Source: Akkermansiaceae bacterium (GTDB lineage Bacteria > Verrucomicrobiota > Verrucomicrobiia > Verrucomicrobiales > Akkermansiaceae). From it: 32,159 bases of DNA. The notes under the pieces are model-generated. The model ran no database searches. It saw only the letters and a program-made list of their open reading frames with translations, and was not told the origin of the DNA. Both the position numbers and the translations under genes were made by a program. How positions within the stretch are numbered: position 1 is the stretch's first letter; the number at the start of each line of letters is the position of its first letter. The stretch covers positions 1 to 32,159 of the forward strand of contig CAISTY010000106.1 in assembly GCA_903888515.1 (NCBI GenBank), written 5' to 3'. Of the stretch, positions 24,230-32,148 are shown one piece after another.

Positions 24230-25468
24230 ATCTGCAAAAGTATAGCTCCGGGTTGCGGGAGAGATGCGCCTGTTAAAGATGATGGTAATGATGATCCAGG
24301 GAATGAGCAGCAAAGGCACGGTCGTCAGCCAACCGAGGATGCCATGGCTGCCGTCCGGATTCGCGGTGAAGACCCAGATCCCTGCTGCGGGGATGGTCAA
24401 CAAGGCCATGGGCAGCATGCAGAGCCAGGCAAAGCGCATCAGTTGATCGATTCTAACGCGCGGGAAGGTGGCGCGGATCCACAGGTAGGACATGATGACG
24501 ACCACCAGTTTGGCGAAGAACCAGATCCATGACGGGACGAATCCGAGGCCGGGCAGCGGTGCCTGCCAGCCGCCGAGGAACAGCGTGATTCCCAGCCCGG
24601 AGATGGCGAACAGCCCGAGGTATTCACCCATGAAGAACAAGGCATATTTGAAACCCGAGTATTCGGTCATGTGGCCGGCGACGATTTCCGATTCGCCTTC
24701 CGGCAGATCGAACGGGCAGCGGTTGGCCTCGGCGATGCTGGCGATGTAAAACACGATGCCTGCGGAGAATCCCCACGGGGTGAAGATATTCCACTTGGGG
24801 ATGAATCCCAGATGGAAACCGACCTGATGCTCCACGATATCAGACAACGCAAGACTGCCCGTGATCATCACCACACCCACTGTCGTAATAATCAACGGCA
24901 ACTCATAACTCACCATCTGCGAGATCGCCCGCATCGCGCCTAACATTGGAAATTTCGACCCGCTCGCCCAACCCGCCATGAAAACCGCCAGTTCCGTGAA
25001 CGCACCGACGGAAAAGAAAAACAGGAGTCCGAGTTCCAGGGGCACGGGCGTCCACTCGCGGCCGTAGGGAATCACGCCGAGGGCGAGGATCGACGGCATC
25101 ACTATCAGGATGGGTGCTGCCAGATGCAGTAACCACTCGGCCTTGGCGGGCACGATGTCCTCCTTGGTCAGCATCTTGATGCCGTCCGCGACTGGTTGCA
25201 GGATGCCGAACCACCCCGCGCGGTTCGGACCGAGGCGGTTTTGCACGCGCGCCAGGGTTTTGCGTTCGACCAACGAAAGCAAGGCAAAGCCACCGAGAAA
25301 CACCCCCACCACGGTGGCGGCGGCGGTGATCCATCCGGCGGTCGTCACCAGCCATTCCGGTGCTCCGAAATACTGCAGGAGCATTTCCACCAGACGCTGG
25401 GGCAGGCGGGGCAGCCACTCGGGCGCCCACAGCGAAGGGCCGCCGCTTGACATATCTAACAAACTCAT
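24224..25468 (-). CDS. nuoH: NADH-quinone oxidoreductase subunit H
   Basis: The membrane subunit that forms the quinone cavity with NuoB and NuoD. The 414-residue protein has VERKTLARVQNRLGPNRAGWFGILQPVADGIKMLTKED (the conserved first loop), EANRCPFDLPEGESEIVAGHMTEYSGFKYALFFMGEY (the acidic quinone-site loop) and WIRATFPRVRIDQLMRFAW. About eight or nine membrane segments are expected. The N-terminus is about 50 residues longer than the first conserved helix requires; this start is kept because its ATG overlaps the nuoI stop by 4 nt. Confidence 0.93.
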   Translation of the reverse strand: MSLLDMSSGGPSLWAPEWLPRLPQRLVEMLLQYFGAPEWLVTTAGWITAAATVVGVFLGGFALLSLVERKTLARVQNRLGPNRAGWFGILQPVADGIKMLTKEDIVPAKAEWLLHLAAPILIVMPSILALGVIPYGREWTPVPLELGLLFFFSVGAFTELAVFMAGWASGSKFPMLGAMRAISQMVSYELPLIITTVGVVMITGSLALSDIVEHQVGFHLGFIPKWNIFTPWGFSAGIVFYIASIAEANRCPFDLPEGESEIVAGHMTEYSGFKYALFFMGEYLGLFAISGLGITLFLGGWQAPLPGLGFVPSWIWFFAKLVVVIMSYLWIRATFPRVRIDQLMRFAWLCMLPMALLTIPAAGIWVFTANPDGSHGILGWLTTVPLLLIPWIIITIIFNRRISPATRSYTFADS

Positions 25469-26118
25469 GCCGGCTCTCCCTTCGTCGTCGGTTCGGGTTT
25501 TGCCATATCCTTGTCCGTTTGCGCCTTGGCATCCTTGGCCGCTTGGACGGCACGTTTCTTGTCCACCTCCACCTTGCGCCGGGCGGCAACCTCGCCTGCC
25601 TCCTTGGGACGGAGTTTCATGTGATAGTCCGCGGATTTCGCCAAACGGTCAAGATGGAACAAGAGACCATTGAAGCGATCCTGTTTGCTCAATTCATACT
25701 CACCGTCCATGTAGATTGAATCGAACGGACAAACCTCCGCGCAAATGCCGCAGTTCATGCAAACCGAGACATCGATATCAAAAACCTTTGGACGCTTGAG
25801 CGATTTGCCGTTCGCATCGCGCTCGAGCACGATGTAGATGCACTGCGGCGGGCATTCCGTCTCGCAGATCGTGCAGGCGGTGCAGCGCAAGCCTGCCTTG
25901 GGATCCTCACCATCATAACAAAGAAACGGGAAATTGCGGAAATTCGGACTGATCGGGGCGCGTTCCTCGGGATACTGCACGGTGGTCATGCGCTCCTTGC
26001 GGTAATAGCTTTGGATCATGTTCTGGGCCGTCACGACCATGCCCTTGAGCAACCCGATACCCGGGATAGACCAACGGGCGGGGGCTGGGAGACGTTTGAT
26101 GTCTGCGGAAGGTTCCAT
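25465..26118 (-). CDS. nuoI: NADH-quinone oxidoreductase subunit I
   Basis: The ferredoxin-like subunit carrying clusters N6a and N6b, linking the peripheral arm to NuoB. Both 4Fe-4S motifs are complete: CTACTICETECP (C79, C82, C85, C89) and CMNCGICAEVCP (C120, C123, C126, C130). The 217-residue product has a C-terminal Lys/Ala/Glu-rich tail (about 170-217) beyond the usual end. The start at 26118 (MEPSADIKRLP) is preferred to an in-frame ATG 13 codons upstream. A 165-nt gap with an inverted repeat separates it from nuoD. Confidence 0.93.
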   Translation of the reverse strand: MEPSADIKRLPAPARWSIPGIGLLKGMVVTAQNMIQSYYRKERMTTVQYPEERAPISPNFRNFPFLCYDGEDPKAGLRCTACTICETECPPQCIYIVLERDANGKSLKRPKVFDIDVSVCMNCGICAEVCPFDSIYMDGEYELSKQDRFNGLLFHLDRLAKSADYHMKLRPKEAGEVAARRKVEVDKKRAVQAAKDAKAQTDKDMAKPEPTTKGEPA

Positions 26119-26206
26119 GGACTTAGACTGCGGGAAAACGAGTGAGTGTGATGTCAAGGATGCGGACTATATAAACATCGGAAACACGGAAAAACCGCAG
26201 ACAACA

Positions 26207-26271
26207 AGTGGCGCGGGCATCCTGCACGCAGCCATCGTTGTCAAGGCGGCGGACATCATGCCCGCGCCACT
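26207..26271. repeat. 14-bp inverted repeat in the nuoD-nuoI gap
   Basis: AGTGGCGCGGGCAT (26207-26220) and ATGCCCGCGCCACT (26258-26271) are perfect reverse complements separated by 37 nt. The left arm continues into CCTGC as in the REP-like hairpins elsewhere. There is no T run. It may be a REP-type insertion or an mRNA-processing structure that adjusts expression within the operon. Confidence 0.6.
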
Positions 26272-26283
26272 TCCGGGAACGAT

Positions 26284-27441
26284 TCATCGGTCCACCTCCC
26301 CTAACACGATGTCGATGCTGCCGAGGATGACGACCACGTCCGCGAGATCGAGGCCGAGACACATGTCTTCGATGAGTGTTAGATTGATGAAACTCGGCGG
26401 GCGGATCCGGTAGCGGTAGGGACGGGTGGAGCCGTCGCTGATCAAATGGAAACCAAGTTCGCCTTTGGGTCCCTCGATGCGGGCGTATGCCTCACCGAGC
26501 GGTGGCTTGAAGTTGCGGATCTTCGCCTTGGGATGGATGAACGATCCATCCGGCAGTTGGTCGAGCGCCTGGTGCAGGATTTTCAACGACTCGCGCATTT
26601 CCAGAAAGCGGATCATGATGCGGTCATAACAATCGCCCGTTGCGCCTAACGGAATGCGGAAATCGAAGCGTTCATAGATGCCATAGGGATCCACCTTGCG
26701 GATGTCATACGGCACCCCCGCAGCACGCAGCATCGGGCCGGTGATGCCGCCGTTGATGAGCACCTCCTTGGGCAGCGAGCCGACGTTCAGGGTGCGTGAT
26801 AACAGAATCTCGTTGCCGACGAGGAATTTCTCCATTTCATCGAGGAACGGGCCGTATTCATCGACCAGTTTGCTGACTTTGGCGGACCAGCCGTCCGGCA
26901 GGTCGTTGCGGCAGCCGCCGAAGCGCATGAAATTGGCCATCATGCGCGCGCCGGTGAGTTCTTCGAAGAGGTCGAGGATTTTTTCCCGTTCGCGGAAGGC
27001 ATACATCAGGGCGGATCCCCACGCGCCCATGTCGCCGAGGATGAAGCCGGCGAAGGCGGTGTGATTGATCAGGCGGGTGAGTTCCGCGAGGATCACGCGG
27101 ATGAATTCGGCGCGTTCCGGCACTTCGATGCCCGCCAGTTTTTCCACGGCACGGGCGTAGGCCCAGTTGTTGGAAAGCGGGCAGATATAATCGAGGCGGT
27201 CGGTGTATGGCATCGATGCCAGATAGGACGTGCCTTCGGCGATTTTTTCGTGGTTGCGGTGGAGATATCCGAACACCGGTTTGAGGCGCACCACGGTTTC
27301 GCCGTCGAGCACCACGTTCATGCGGAACACCCCGTGGGTGGACGGGTGCTGCGGTCCTAACGAAACATGCAGCAACTGGTCGTCATCCACGGCGGGTGCG
27401 AGGACTGCGGATGTTAGGGATGTTGCCGGATCGGAAATCAT
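26284..27441 (-). CDS. nuoD: NADH-quinone oxidoreductase subunit D
   Basis: The 49-kDa subunit that lines the quinone-reduction site and descends from the large subunit of NiFe hydrogenases. The 385-residue product has [25 protein letters not shown] (quinone-site loop), [13 protein letters not shown] (conserved His), [14 protein letters not shown] and the ending [21 protein letters not shown]. It is a stand-alone NuoD, not a NuoCD fusion. It overlaps nuoC by 4 nt. The length is normal. Confidence 0.95.
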   Translation of the reverse strand: MISDPATSLTSAVLAPAVDDDQLLHVSLGPQHPSTHGVFRMNVVLDGETVVRLKPVFGYLHRNHEKIAEGTSYLASMPYTDRLDYICPLSNNWAYARAVEKLAGIEVPERAEFIRVILAELTRLINHTAFAGFILGDMGAWGSALMYAFREREKILDLFEELTGARMMANFMRFGGCRNDLPDGWSAKVSKLVDEYGPFLDEMEKFLVGNEILLSRTLNVGSLPKEVLINGGITGPMLRAAGVPYDIRKVDPYGIYERFDFRIPLGATGDCYDRIMIRFLEMRESLKILHQALDQLPDGSFIHPKAKIRNFKPPLGEAYARIEGPKGELGFHLISDGSTRPYRYRIRPPSFINLTLIEDMCLGLDLADVVVILGSIDIVLGEVDR

Positions 27442-28148
27442 GGTTGGACGTAGTGCCGTTGGGCTTTTTCCAGGACCGCAGCGTGCGGTGTGGGCTCGTA
27501 TTCGTAGTCATCCGGCGCGACGTAATCCTTGCGCATCGGATGATCCTGGAACTCGTCCCACATCAGGATGCGGCGCAGGTCGGGATGGCCGGTGAACTCG
27601 ACGCCATAGAGATCGAAAATCTCGCGTTCCTGGAACTCGGCGCTGCGGAACACGGCAACCACCGAAGGGATTTGCACGCCGCTCAAGCGGTCGGCGGTGC
27701 GGACACGCAACACCAGCGGTCCGATCCGGCGGCGAGTCGAGTATAGGTGATAGATCACTTCGAGGAATCCGGCGGCGGCGGCCGGGGTCCCCTGCTCATC
27801 GGCGGGTGCGGCCACGGCATCGGCCTTGGAGGGATCCGGCCAATCCACGCCGCTGACGTTGGACAGGAAATCAAATGCCAGATCCGGCGTGTCGCGCAGG
27901 AACCGGCAAACATCACATAAATCGGCGGGGGACACCAGCAGCGAATGCTGGACCGCCGGGCCCGGGTTGGTGCGCAGGCTGACGCCGGCGCGGGGGAAGG
28001 CGGTGCGCAGGCGGGCCAGCACGGCGGCGGCGAGCGAGTCGGGAGACTCGCGGTCCGGCGAGGCGAGCGAGTCGGGAGACTCGCGGTCCGGCGGGGATAG
28101 CGAGTCCGGAGACTGGCGGTCCTCTGGGGTGAGGTGTTCGGCGGTCAT
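27438..28148 (-). CDS. nuoC: NADH-quinone oxidoreductase subunit C with a repeat-expanded N-terminus
   Basis: The 30-kDa peripheral-arm subunit without cofactors. The conserved part (about 45-236) includes [44 protein letters not shown] and HPMRKDYV, the family signature. Residues 10-40 are a low-complexity repeat, [11 protein letters not shown] / [11 protein letters not shown] / RESPDSLA, made by a 33-nt tandem repeat in the DNA. The start is fixed by the 4-nt overlap with nuoB. The repeat lies before the folded core, so it is probably tolerated as a disordered extension. Confidence 0.93.
   Translation of the reverse strand: MTAEHLTPEDRQSPDSLSPPDRESPDSLASPDRESPDSLAAAVLARLRTAFPRAGVSLRTNPGPAVQHSLLVSPADLCDVCRFLRDTPDLAFDFLSNVSGVDWPDPSKADAVAAPADEQGTPAAAAGFLEVIYHLYSTRRRIGPLVLRVRTADRLSGVQIPSVVAVFRSAEFQEREIFDLYGVEFTGHPDLRRILMWDEFQDHPMRKDYVAPDDYEYEPTPHAAVLEKAQRHYVQP
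28027..28125. repeat. 33-nt tandem repeat in the 5' end of nuoC
   Basis: About three units of 33 nt, two nearly identical and one diverged. Each identical unit contains the hairpin GCGAGTC, loop GGGA, GACTCGC. The unit length is a multiple of three, so copy-number change keeps the reading frame. Confidence 0.7.
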
Positions 28149-28780
28149 GCCTCACCTCCTTCCGCGTCACGGACGATGGCAGGCGGGTTCCAGATTTCGC
28201 GGTTTGCGGTGGGTTCGAGGTCGTGCGCGCCGAATTCCGGCACCGGAAAAGCAGCCGTCCCGTCAGGATTGGCGTGGCGGGCGCGGTGTTTTCCCAGCAG
28301 TTTTTCCCGGGCGATTTTGGCCCGCAGTGTCAGCAGTCCGTCTAACAGAGCTTCGGGACGCGGCGGGCAGCCGGGAATGACCACATCCACCGGAATGAAA
28401 CGGTCTATCCCCTTGAGCACGTTGTAACCATCCTTGAAGGGACCGCCGGAAATCGCGCAAGCACCCATGGCGATGACATATTTGGGCTCGGCCATTTGGT
28501 TGTAGAGGCGCACCACCTGCGGGGCCATCTTCTTGGTGACCGTACCGGCCACGATCATCAGGTCCGCCTGCCGCGGCGACGGCCGGAACACCTCGGCACC
28601 GAAGCGCGCCATGTCGTAGCGGGCCATGGTGGCGGCGATCATCTCGATCGCGCAACAGGCAAGCCCGAACTGCAACGGCCACAACGAACTCGCGCGGCCC
28701 CAATTGACAAGGCTCTCGAACGACGTGACATGCACGCCTTGTGACTTCATGTCCTCGGCCAGTTGGAAATCAATCCCCAT
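28145..28780 (-). CDS. nuoB: NADH-quinone oxidoreductase subunit B
   Basis: The subunit carrying cluster N2, the last electron donor to quinone. The 211-residue product has the tandem cysteines C42-C43 ([10 protein letters not shown]), C108 ([10 protein letters not shown]) and C138 ([16 protein letters not shown]), the complete N2 ligand set. The C-terminal ~50 residues after the fold are an extension. The ATG at 28780 gives a family-like start ([10 protein letters not shown]); a longer frame adds 60 unrelated residues. nuoA, which normally precedes nuoB, is absent, and a transposase-derived region begins instead. Confidence 0.94.
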   Translation of the reverse strand: MGIDFQLAEDMKSQGVHVTSFESLVNWGRASSLWPLQFGLACCAIEMIAATMARYDMARFGAEVFRPSPRQADLMIVAGTVTKKMAPQVVRLYNQMAEPKYVIAMGACAISGGPFKDGYNVLKGIDRFIPVDVVIPGCPPRPEALLDGLLTLRAKIAREKLLGKHRARHANPDGTAAFPVPEFGAHDLEPTANREIWNPPAIVRDAEGGEA

Positions 28781-29032
28781 AAATCTTGAATATCGGTTTG
28801 GCAGGATGTTGCCAGCATGATCCGCCCATGCTCCTGCCTGGAATGGTTTCCCATGGCAGGAACCGGCAGCGCATGATGCCCGGTATCCCTCCGCGCGAAT
28901 CCTTGAGAAATCCCGCGCCAAACGGAAGCAGAAAGATGGGTTCTTTGCGCAAAAGCTCAAAAATACCTCGAACTCGCCAAACGATCACTGGTCGGATGAG
29001 TGTTTTCACCACAACGTTCATGCATCGAGGTC
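28781..29032. other. Leader region of the nuo operon, no gene recognised
   Basis: Upstream of nuoB there is no nuoA and no supported frame. An inverted repeat TCCTGCC / GGCAGGA (about 28831-28861) is visible. I see no convincing -35/-10 pair on the minus strand, so the operon promoter is not located. Confidence 0.3.
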
Positions 29033-29277
29033 GTCGCGCCCAAACGCCGGACCCGCATCCCGGACGCATCCCACCGCAAATACCCGTATTTGCTCGGGAA
29101 ACTCGACATCAACCGGCCCGATCAGGTTTGGTGCACCGGATATCACCTATCTGGCAATGGCCCGCGACCACGCCTATCTGGTGGCCATCATGGACTGGCA
29201 CACGCGGGCCGTGCTTTCCTGGCGCATTTCCAACACACTCGACACTTCCTTCTGCCTTGAGACGCTTGACGACGGCG
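29033..29277 (+). pseudogene. IS3-family transposase fragment with frameshift
   Basis: A piece of the integrase-core transposase (OrfB) of an IS3-type element. One frame reads KRRTRIPDASHRKYPYLL then INRPDQVWCT. The next frame continues with ITYLAMARDHAYLVAIMDWHTRAVLSWRISNTLDTSFCLETLD. A single extra G near 29138-29139 separates the two frames. This covers the first two acidic positions of the DDE core. The third acidic residue and the C-terminus are lost, because the sequence switches to an unrelated protein after FCLETLD. It is inactive. Confidence 0.75.
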
Positions 29278-29780
29278 GAAACATCGACCAGACGGCACAG
29301 GATGCCTTGCGACGCGGCTGGCATCTGGGAGAGGAGACTTTCCGCGACCGCCTGCTGGATCTGGTGGACAAGGCAAAGGGCGTCAAGGCACGGAAACGGA
29401 GCCGGGCGGAGTGTGTGGGGCGGGATCACGGGGAGAAGGATGCCGAGCGGCTGATACGGCAAAGCACACCGGATCTGGGACTGCCGGCGGGGGCGGCGGA
29501 GTTGGCGCACCTGCGAAAGGGCGACGGGCGCAAGGCGCTGCTGGCGGCATTGCTGCGACGGCGGACGTCTGTGGGGTGCGAATGGATTGCCACACGGCTG
29601 CACATGGGGCATCCTGGCTCAGTGAGCCGCCTGGTGTGCGGCGTGAAGCGTGATCGAAAACTGGAGATAAGAGTCAATGAACTGGTTGAATTGTTGCAAT
29701 GCGCGGACCCCAGAGAGGGCGGAGATTGGACGTCCAGAGCGAAGCAAACTAGCGACGTTGTCCGCCGTTGCCACCACTGA
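29278..29780 (+). pseudogene. C-terminal fragment of a RAYT-like (REP-associated Y1) transposase
   Basis: After the IS3 part the frame reads DALRRGWHLGEETFRDRLLDLV, then RDHGEKDAERLIRQSTPDLGL, then LRKGDGRKALLAALLRRRT and GCEWIATRLHMGHPGSVSRLV. This is the C-terminal half of the RAYT-like transposases that accompany REP hairpins, including the terminal DnaA-like helix-turn-helix (RRRT...WIATRLHMGH). The catalytic HUH and tyrosine N-terminal half is missing. The frame closes at 29780, overlapping the end of the opposite gene. The family call is from memory of these endings and would need a search. Confidence 0.55.
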
Positions 29781-30195
29781 CTTGTTCGGTCTTCTTCGTA
29801 GGTGTTCGAAATAATGCCTGTAGTCCCAATCCAATTAAACCGCCGATCAGAGCAAGACCACCCGCATAGATTGGTATGAAGATCAACGAAATCGCAGCCT
29901 GAGCATCGGCAGCAAGATCATTGTCGTGGTGCCAATACCCCAACATCGTCAAAGCAACTAGAGTAGAGATAACGATCGGCAAATAGAAGGGCGGTTTGGA
30001 GATCTGCCCGGCGCAGAATACGAGAACTGCTGGAACCAAGGCGAAAGCCCCAAAAAACAGCACGCCGCTAATAAGATGCCCATCGTCGGGAAGATATTGC
30101 GCTACCCAAGTGACTCCACGCGGAATTCGACACAAAAATGGCATCGCAAGGCAGGAAATAGCTGCCCACATTCCGATAGCGATTCGCGTTTTCAT
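29749..30195 (-). CDS. Hypothetical membrane protein (probable cassette gene)
   Basis: A 148-residue protein with four predicted membrane segments (about 5-22, 42-62, 69-86 and 101-127) and a short basic C-terminal tail (RTPTKKTEQVSGGNGGQRR). It is not recognised. The ATG lies 5 nt after an attC-like core (GTTCGGTT on the minus strand), as is usual for integron cassette genes, and the base composition is more AT-rich than the nuo operon. No ribosome-binding site is evident. The function is unknown. Confidence 0.6.
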   Translation of the reverse strand: MKTRIAIGMWAAISCLAMPFLCRIPRGVTWVAQYLPDDGHLISGVLFFGAFALVPAVLVFCAGQISKPPFYLPIVISTLVALTMLGYWHHDNDLAADAQAAISLIFIPIYAGGLALIGGLIGLGLQALFRTPTKKTEQVSGGNGGQRR

Positions 30196-30200
30196 TTTTT

Positions 30201-30330
30201 AACCGAACGTTCAAGAGCACGCAACCCCACTAGCGGGGGCGGGCGTTGAAGCGGGAGTTGAGGTTCATATTACGGGTGATGTGGCCGACAGAGCGGCTAG
30301 TGGGGGTTGCTGTGCCTCGCCTTGTTCGGC
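30201..30330 (-). repeat. attC-like recombination site, 130 bp
   Basis: On the minus strand it opens with GCCGAAC (right after the stop of the upstream gene) and closes with GTTCGGT before the ATG of the next. Inside, GCAACCCCCACTAGC and GCTAGTGGGGTTGC pair with a few extrahelical bases, and outer segments (GGCAC / GTGC) also pair. An imperfect long hairpin with conserved ends is the architecture of integron attC sites. The 3' core deviates from GTTRRRY at one position. Confidence 0.6.
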
Positions 30331-30336
30331 TGATTT

Positions 30337-31230
30337 TTAGTGGAATAAGCGTGAGCCTTGGGTGTTTTCCAAATCCAAACCATAAAAGCTCGATGCCTTC
30401 ATCGTTTTTTTCCCCCTTAGGCATGCCAATAAATCGAATATGTAGCTCGGATAGTGGTTCACTCCCCATGTCAGACATCCGAGCTTCCCATATGATCCGT
30501 CTGGGAAAATATATTCGGAAGAAAGTTCAAATACGTCCTCATTCATTCCCATTGGCACATCTGAACGCATCGCAGTGATGTAGCCTACATGAATTGGATT
30601 CACCTGGCTCCTGAGAATTAAGGCACCAAGATATGGCAAAGTAAAATCACCAATATAGAGAGGAATGAAAGCGTCCAGTGCTTGTCGATATTCATTTATA
30701 GTGCGAACCTTCGACTCCATGAAAATCGTCGTAGATATGAACGGCAACTGAAGCGTGGCTGGGTATTCTGCGGTCGATGTTTGGTCAATGAACTGGCGCA
30801 GCTTCAAAAGCTTACTTGTGGATTTTTTAGCATTCTCTGGGGTCAAGGTCGCCTTTACTTCGATGACACCCCTGACGTGCTCCACTGGGATTGCCTGCTT
30901 CAACTCTGATTCTGGGTCTCCTTTAGTGTATAGAATTGGCGACTCAAGGGCGTCATATATTATGACATCCCATTCTTCAAGTGCACCTTCGTATCCTAAG
31001 CTCGGGGTAATGATATAGCCCTTGGTCACACCAAAGCGTTTGGGTAAAAATGCTCGTAACCAACGCCGCACTAAGCTTTCTGCAACTACTCCGTGATCAA
31101 CCTGAACGGGTTCCTCAGCGTTTTGGTCTTTGGCGCGATTATAACTATCGAGCAGTTTTGCTTTCTCGGCAAAAAATGAGTCTACACCAACATGTTTCAT
31201 TCGCATAGGAGTCCCGCTCATGGAGTGCAT
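30337..31230 (-). CDS. DUF6602-like protein, possible PD-(D/E)XK fold (probable cassette gene)
   Basis: A 297-residue soluble protein. The region AESLVRRWLRAFLPKRFGVTKGYII, then EEWDVIIYDA, then PVEHVRGVIEVKATLT resembles DUF6602-type proteins. The D...E-V-K spacing (WDVIIYD...VIEVKA) is what a PD-(D/E)XK nuclease-like core shows. The C-terminal half is unassigned. It is AT-richer than the core genes. The ATG at 31230 is 13 nt after a GTTGGGC core, the position expected in a cassette, so this start is preferred to internal ATGs. Nuclease activity is not established. Confidence 0.65.
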   Translation of the reverse strand: MHSMSGTPMRMKHVGVDSFFAEKAKLLDSYNRAKDQNAEEPVQVDHGVVAESLVRRWLRAFLPKRFGVTKGYIITPSLGYEGALEEWDVIIYDALESPILYTKGDPESELKQAIPVEHVRGVIEVKATLTPENAKKSTSKLLKLRQFIDQTSTAEYPATLQLPFISTTIFMESKVRTINEYRQALDAFIPLYIGDFTLPYLGALILRSQVNPIHVGYITAMRSDVPMGMNEDVFELSSEYIFPDGSYGKLGCLTWGVNHYPSYIFDLLACLRGKKTMKASSFYGLDLENTQGSRLFH

Positions 31231-31243
31231 TTTTTATTTTTTT

Positions 31244-31337
31244 GCCCAACGTTTGATGTGATGTCACCGCGTCATTGCGGTGACTTTGTGTGGGATTGAG
31301 GGGCGAGTGGTGGGTTGACATCCATGATTTGTTGGGC
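31244..31337 (-). repeat. attC-like recombination site, 94 bp
   Basis: On the minus strand it starts with GCCCAAC (31331-31337) and ends with GTTGGGC (31244-31250), exactly complementary and matching RYYYAAC/GTTRRRY. The arms inside pair imperfectly (ATGGATGTCAACC with GGTGACATCACAT), and a perfect inner stem GTCACCGC/GCGGTGAC has a 6-nt loop. It overlaps the last 22 codons of the preceding gene. Confidence 0.7.
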
Positions 31338-31751
31338 TTCTGGGTTAAATCCATCTGATGTGTGAAGAACTGATCGAATTTGAAACAAGTAGGACTCACT
31401 GGTCGCGTCTTCATATGCCTCTTTTGCTTGGATCAGCATCTCCTTCAATCTTCTTTCCTCTTCGTTTCTAGGCTTTCCCGCTATCCGTATTTTCTCACGG
31501 CGACAGCAGACAAGCTCACGAGATTCAACCCTGACTGTTCGGACATTCTTGGCGGGCTTAATGAATCTTTCGAATGTATCTCCCATTGACCACACATCGA
31601 GAAGACTGGCCCAATATGCCAGCTGCCCGTTCTTGATCATTAGATCGCGGTCCCAATCGAATCCCGCATCCGTCAGTGTTGATTGCGAGTCATCAAAGAG
31701 CTGCCTCCCCGATTCTCCGCAAAGAACAAAAATGGTGACGATTTGTTGCAT
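31272..31751 (-). CDS. Hypothetical protein (probable cassette gene)
   Basis: A 159-residue protein, unrecognised. It starts MQQIVTIFVLCGESGRQLFDDSQ and has a highly charged central helix (RNEEERRLKEMLIQAKEAYEDATSE). Its last residues (NPEAQQIMDVN onward) are encoded by the attC-like site, as happens when cassette genes read into their own attC. The ATG lies 11 nt after a GTTGGGC core with an A/T-rich spacer. No membrane segment or signal peptide is present. Confidence 0.6.
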   Translation of the reverse strand: MQQIVTIFVLCGESGRQLFDDSQSTLTDAGFDWDRDLMIKNGQLAYWASLLDVWSMGDTFERFIKPAKNVRTVRVESRELVCCRREKIRIAGKPRNEEERRLKEMLIQAKEAYEDATSESYLFQIRSVLHTSDGFNPEAQQIMDVNPPLAPQSHTKSPQ

Positions 31752-31762
31752 TTTCTATATTT

Positions 31763-31769
31763 GCCCAAC
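31763..31769 (-). repeat. Cassette-type core site GTTGGGC
   Basis: GTTGGGC on the minus strand, 11 nt before the ATG of the preceding hypothetical gene, matches GTTRRRY. No good partner (GCCCAAC) was found upstream, so only one half of an attC may survive at this edge of the array. Confidence 0.4.
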
Positions 31770-31795
31770 AGTGTTTATTCGTAGCCCCTCCAGAA

Positions 31796-31929
31796 GTGAT
31801 ATCCGGGAGGGTTGACGACGGAAGGATGTGCGTAAGGCGTTGATTTGACAAGGATTCCTTTTCGTCGGGTGCGTATATCCGGCTGGGAAGGACCGGGGTT
31901 TTCCGGGAATCCGGTCTAGCGGATATCAC
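31796..31929. repeat. Possible MITE-like element with 10-bp terminal inverted repeats
   Basis: GTGATATCCG (31796-31805) and CGGATATCAC (31920-31929) are perfect reverse complements at the ends of a 134-bp non-coding segment. No target-site duplication is obvious. Confidence 0.3.
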
Positions 31930-31996
31930 GTCGGGGGTCAGGGGCTCGGGGCAGTTCAGGAGGGGCGCATGGGCGCGGAACGTCGTTGAAGAAAGA

Positions 31997-32016
31997 CACG
32001 GGCAGGAATGCCCGTG
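31997..32016. repeat. REP-like hairpin
   Basis: A perfect 8-bp stem CACGGGCA / TGCCCGTG with loop GGAA, related in core to the other GGCA...TGCC hairpins of the window. Confidence 0.5.
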
Positions 32017-32133
32017 CTCCGTTCTTCTTCCTCTTCAATCCACAATCCACAATCCTCAATCTCTTCCTCTTCATTTCAGCTTTCAGTTTTTCCCTGGCCT
32101 TCCCTTGGTGTTCAGTGCGGGTTGGTTTTTCAA

Positions 32134-32148
32134 GGTCGCGGAGCGACC
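32134..32148. repeat. REP-like hairpin
   Basis: A 6-bp stem GGTCGC / GCGACC with the same GGA loop as the nuoJ hairpins, at the right edge of the window. Confidence 0.4.

Noticed and set aside
28770..29069. 99-residue minus-strand frame upstream of nuoB as nuoA
   Set aside because: It lacks the three membrane helices and acidic loop of NuoA.
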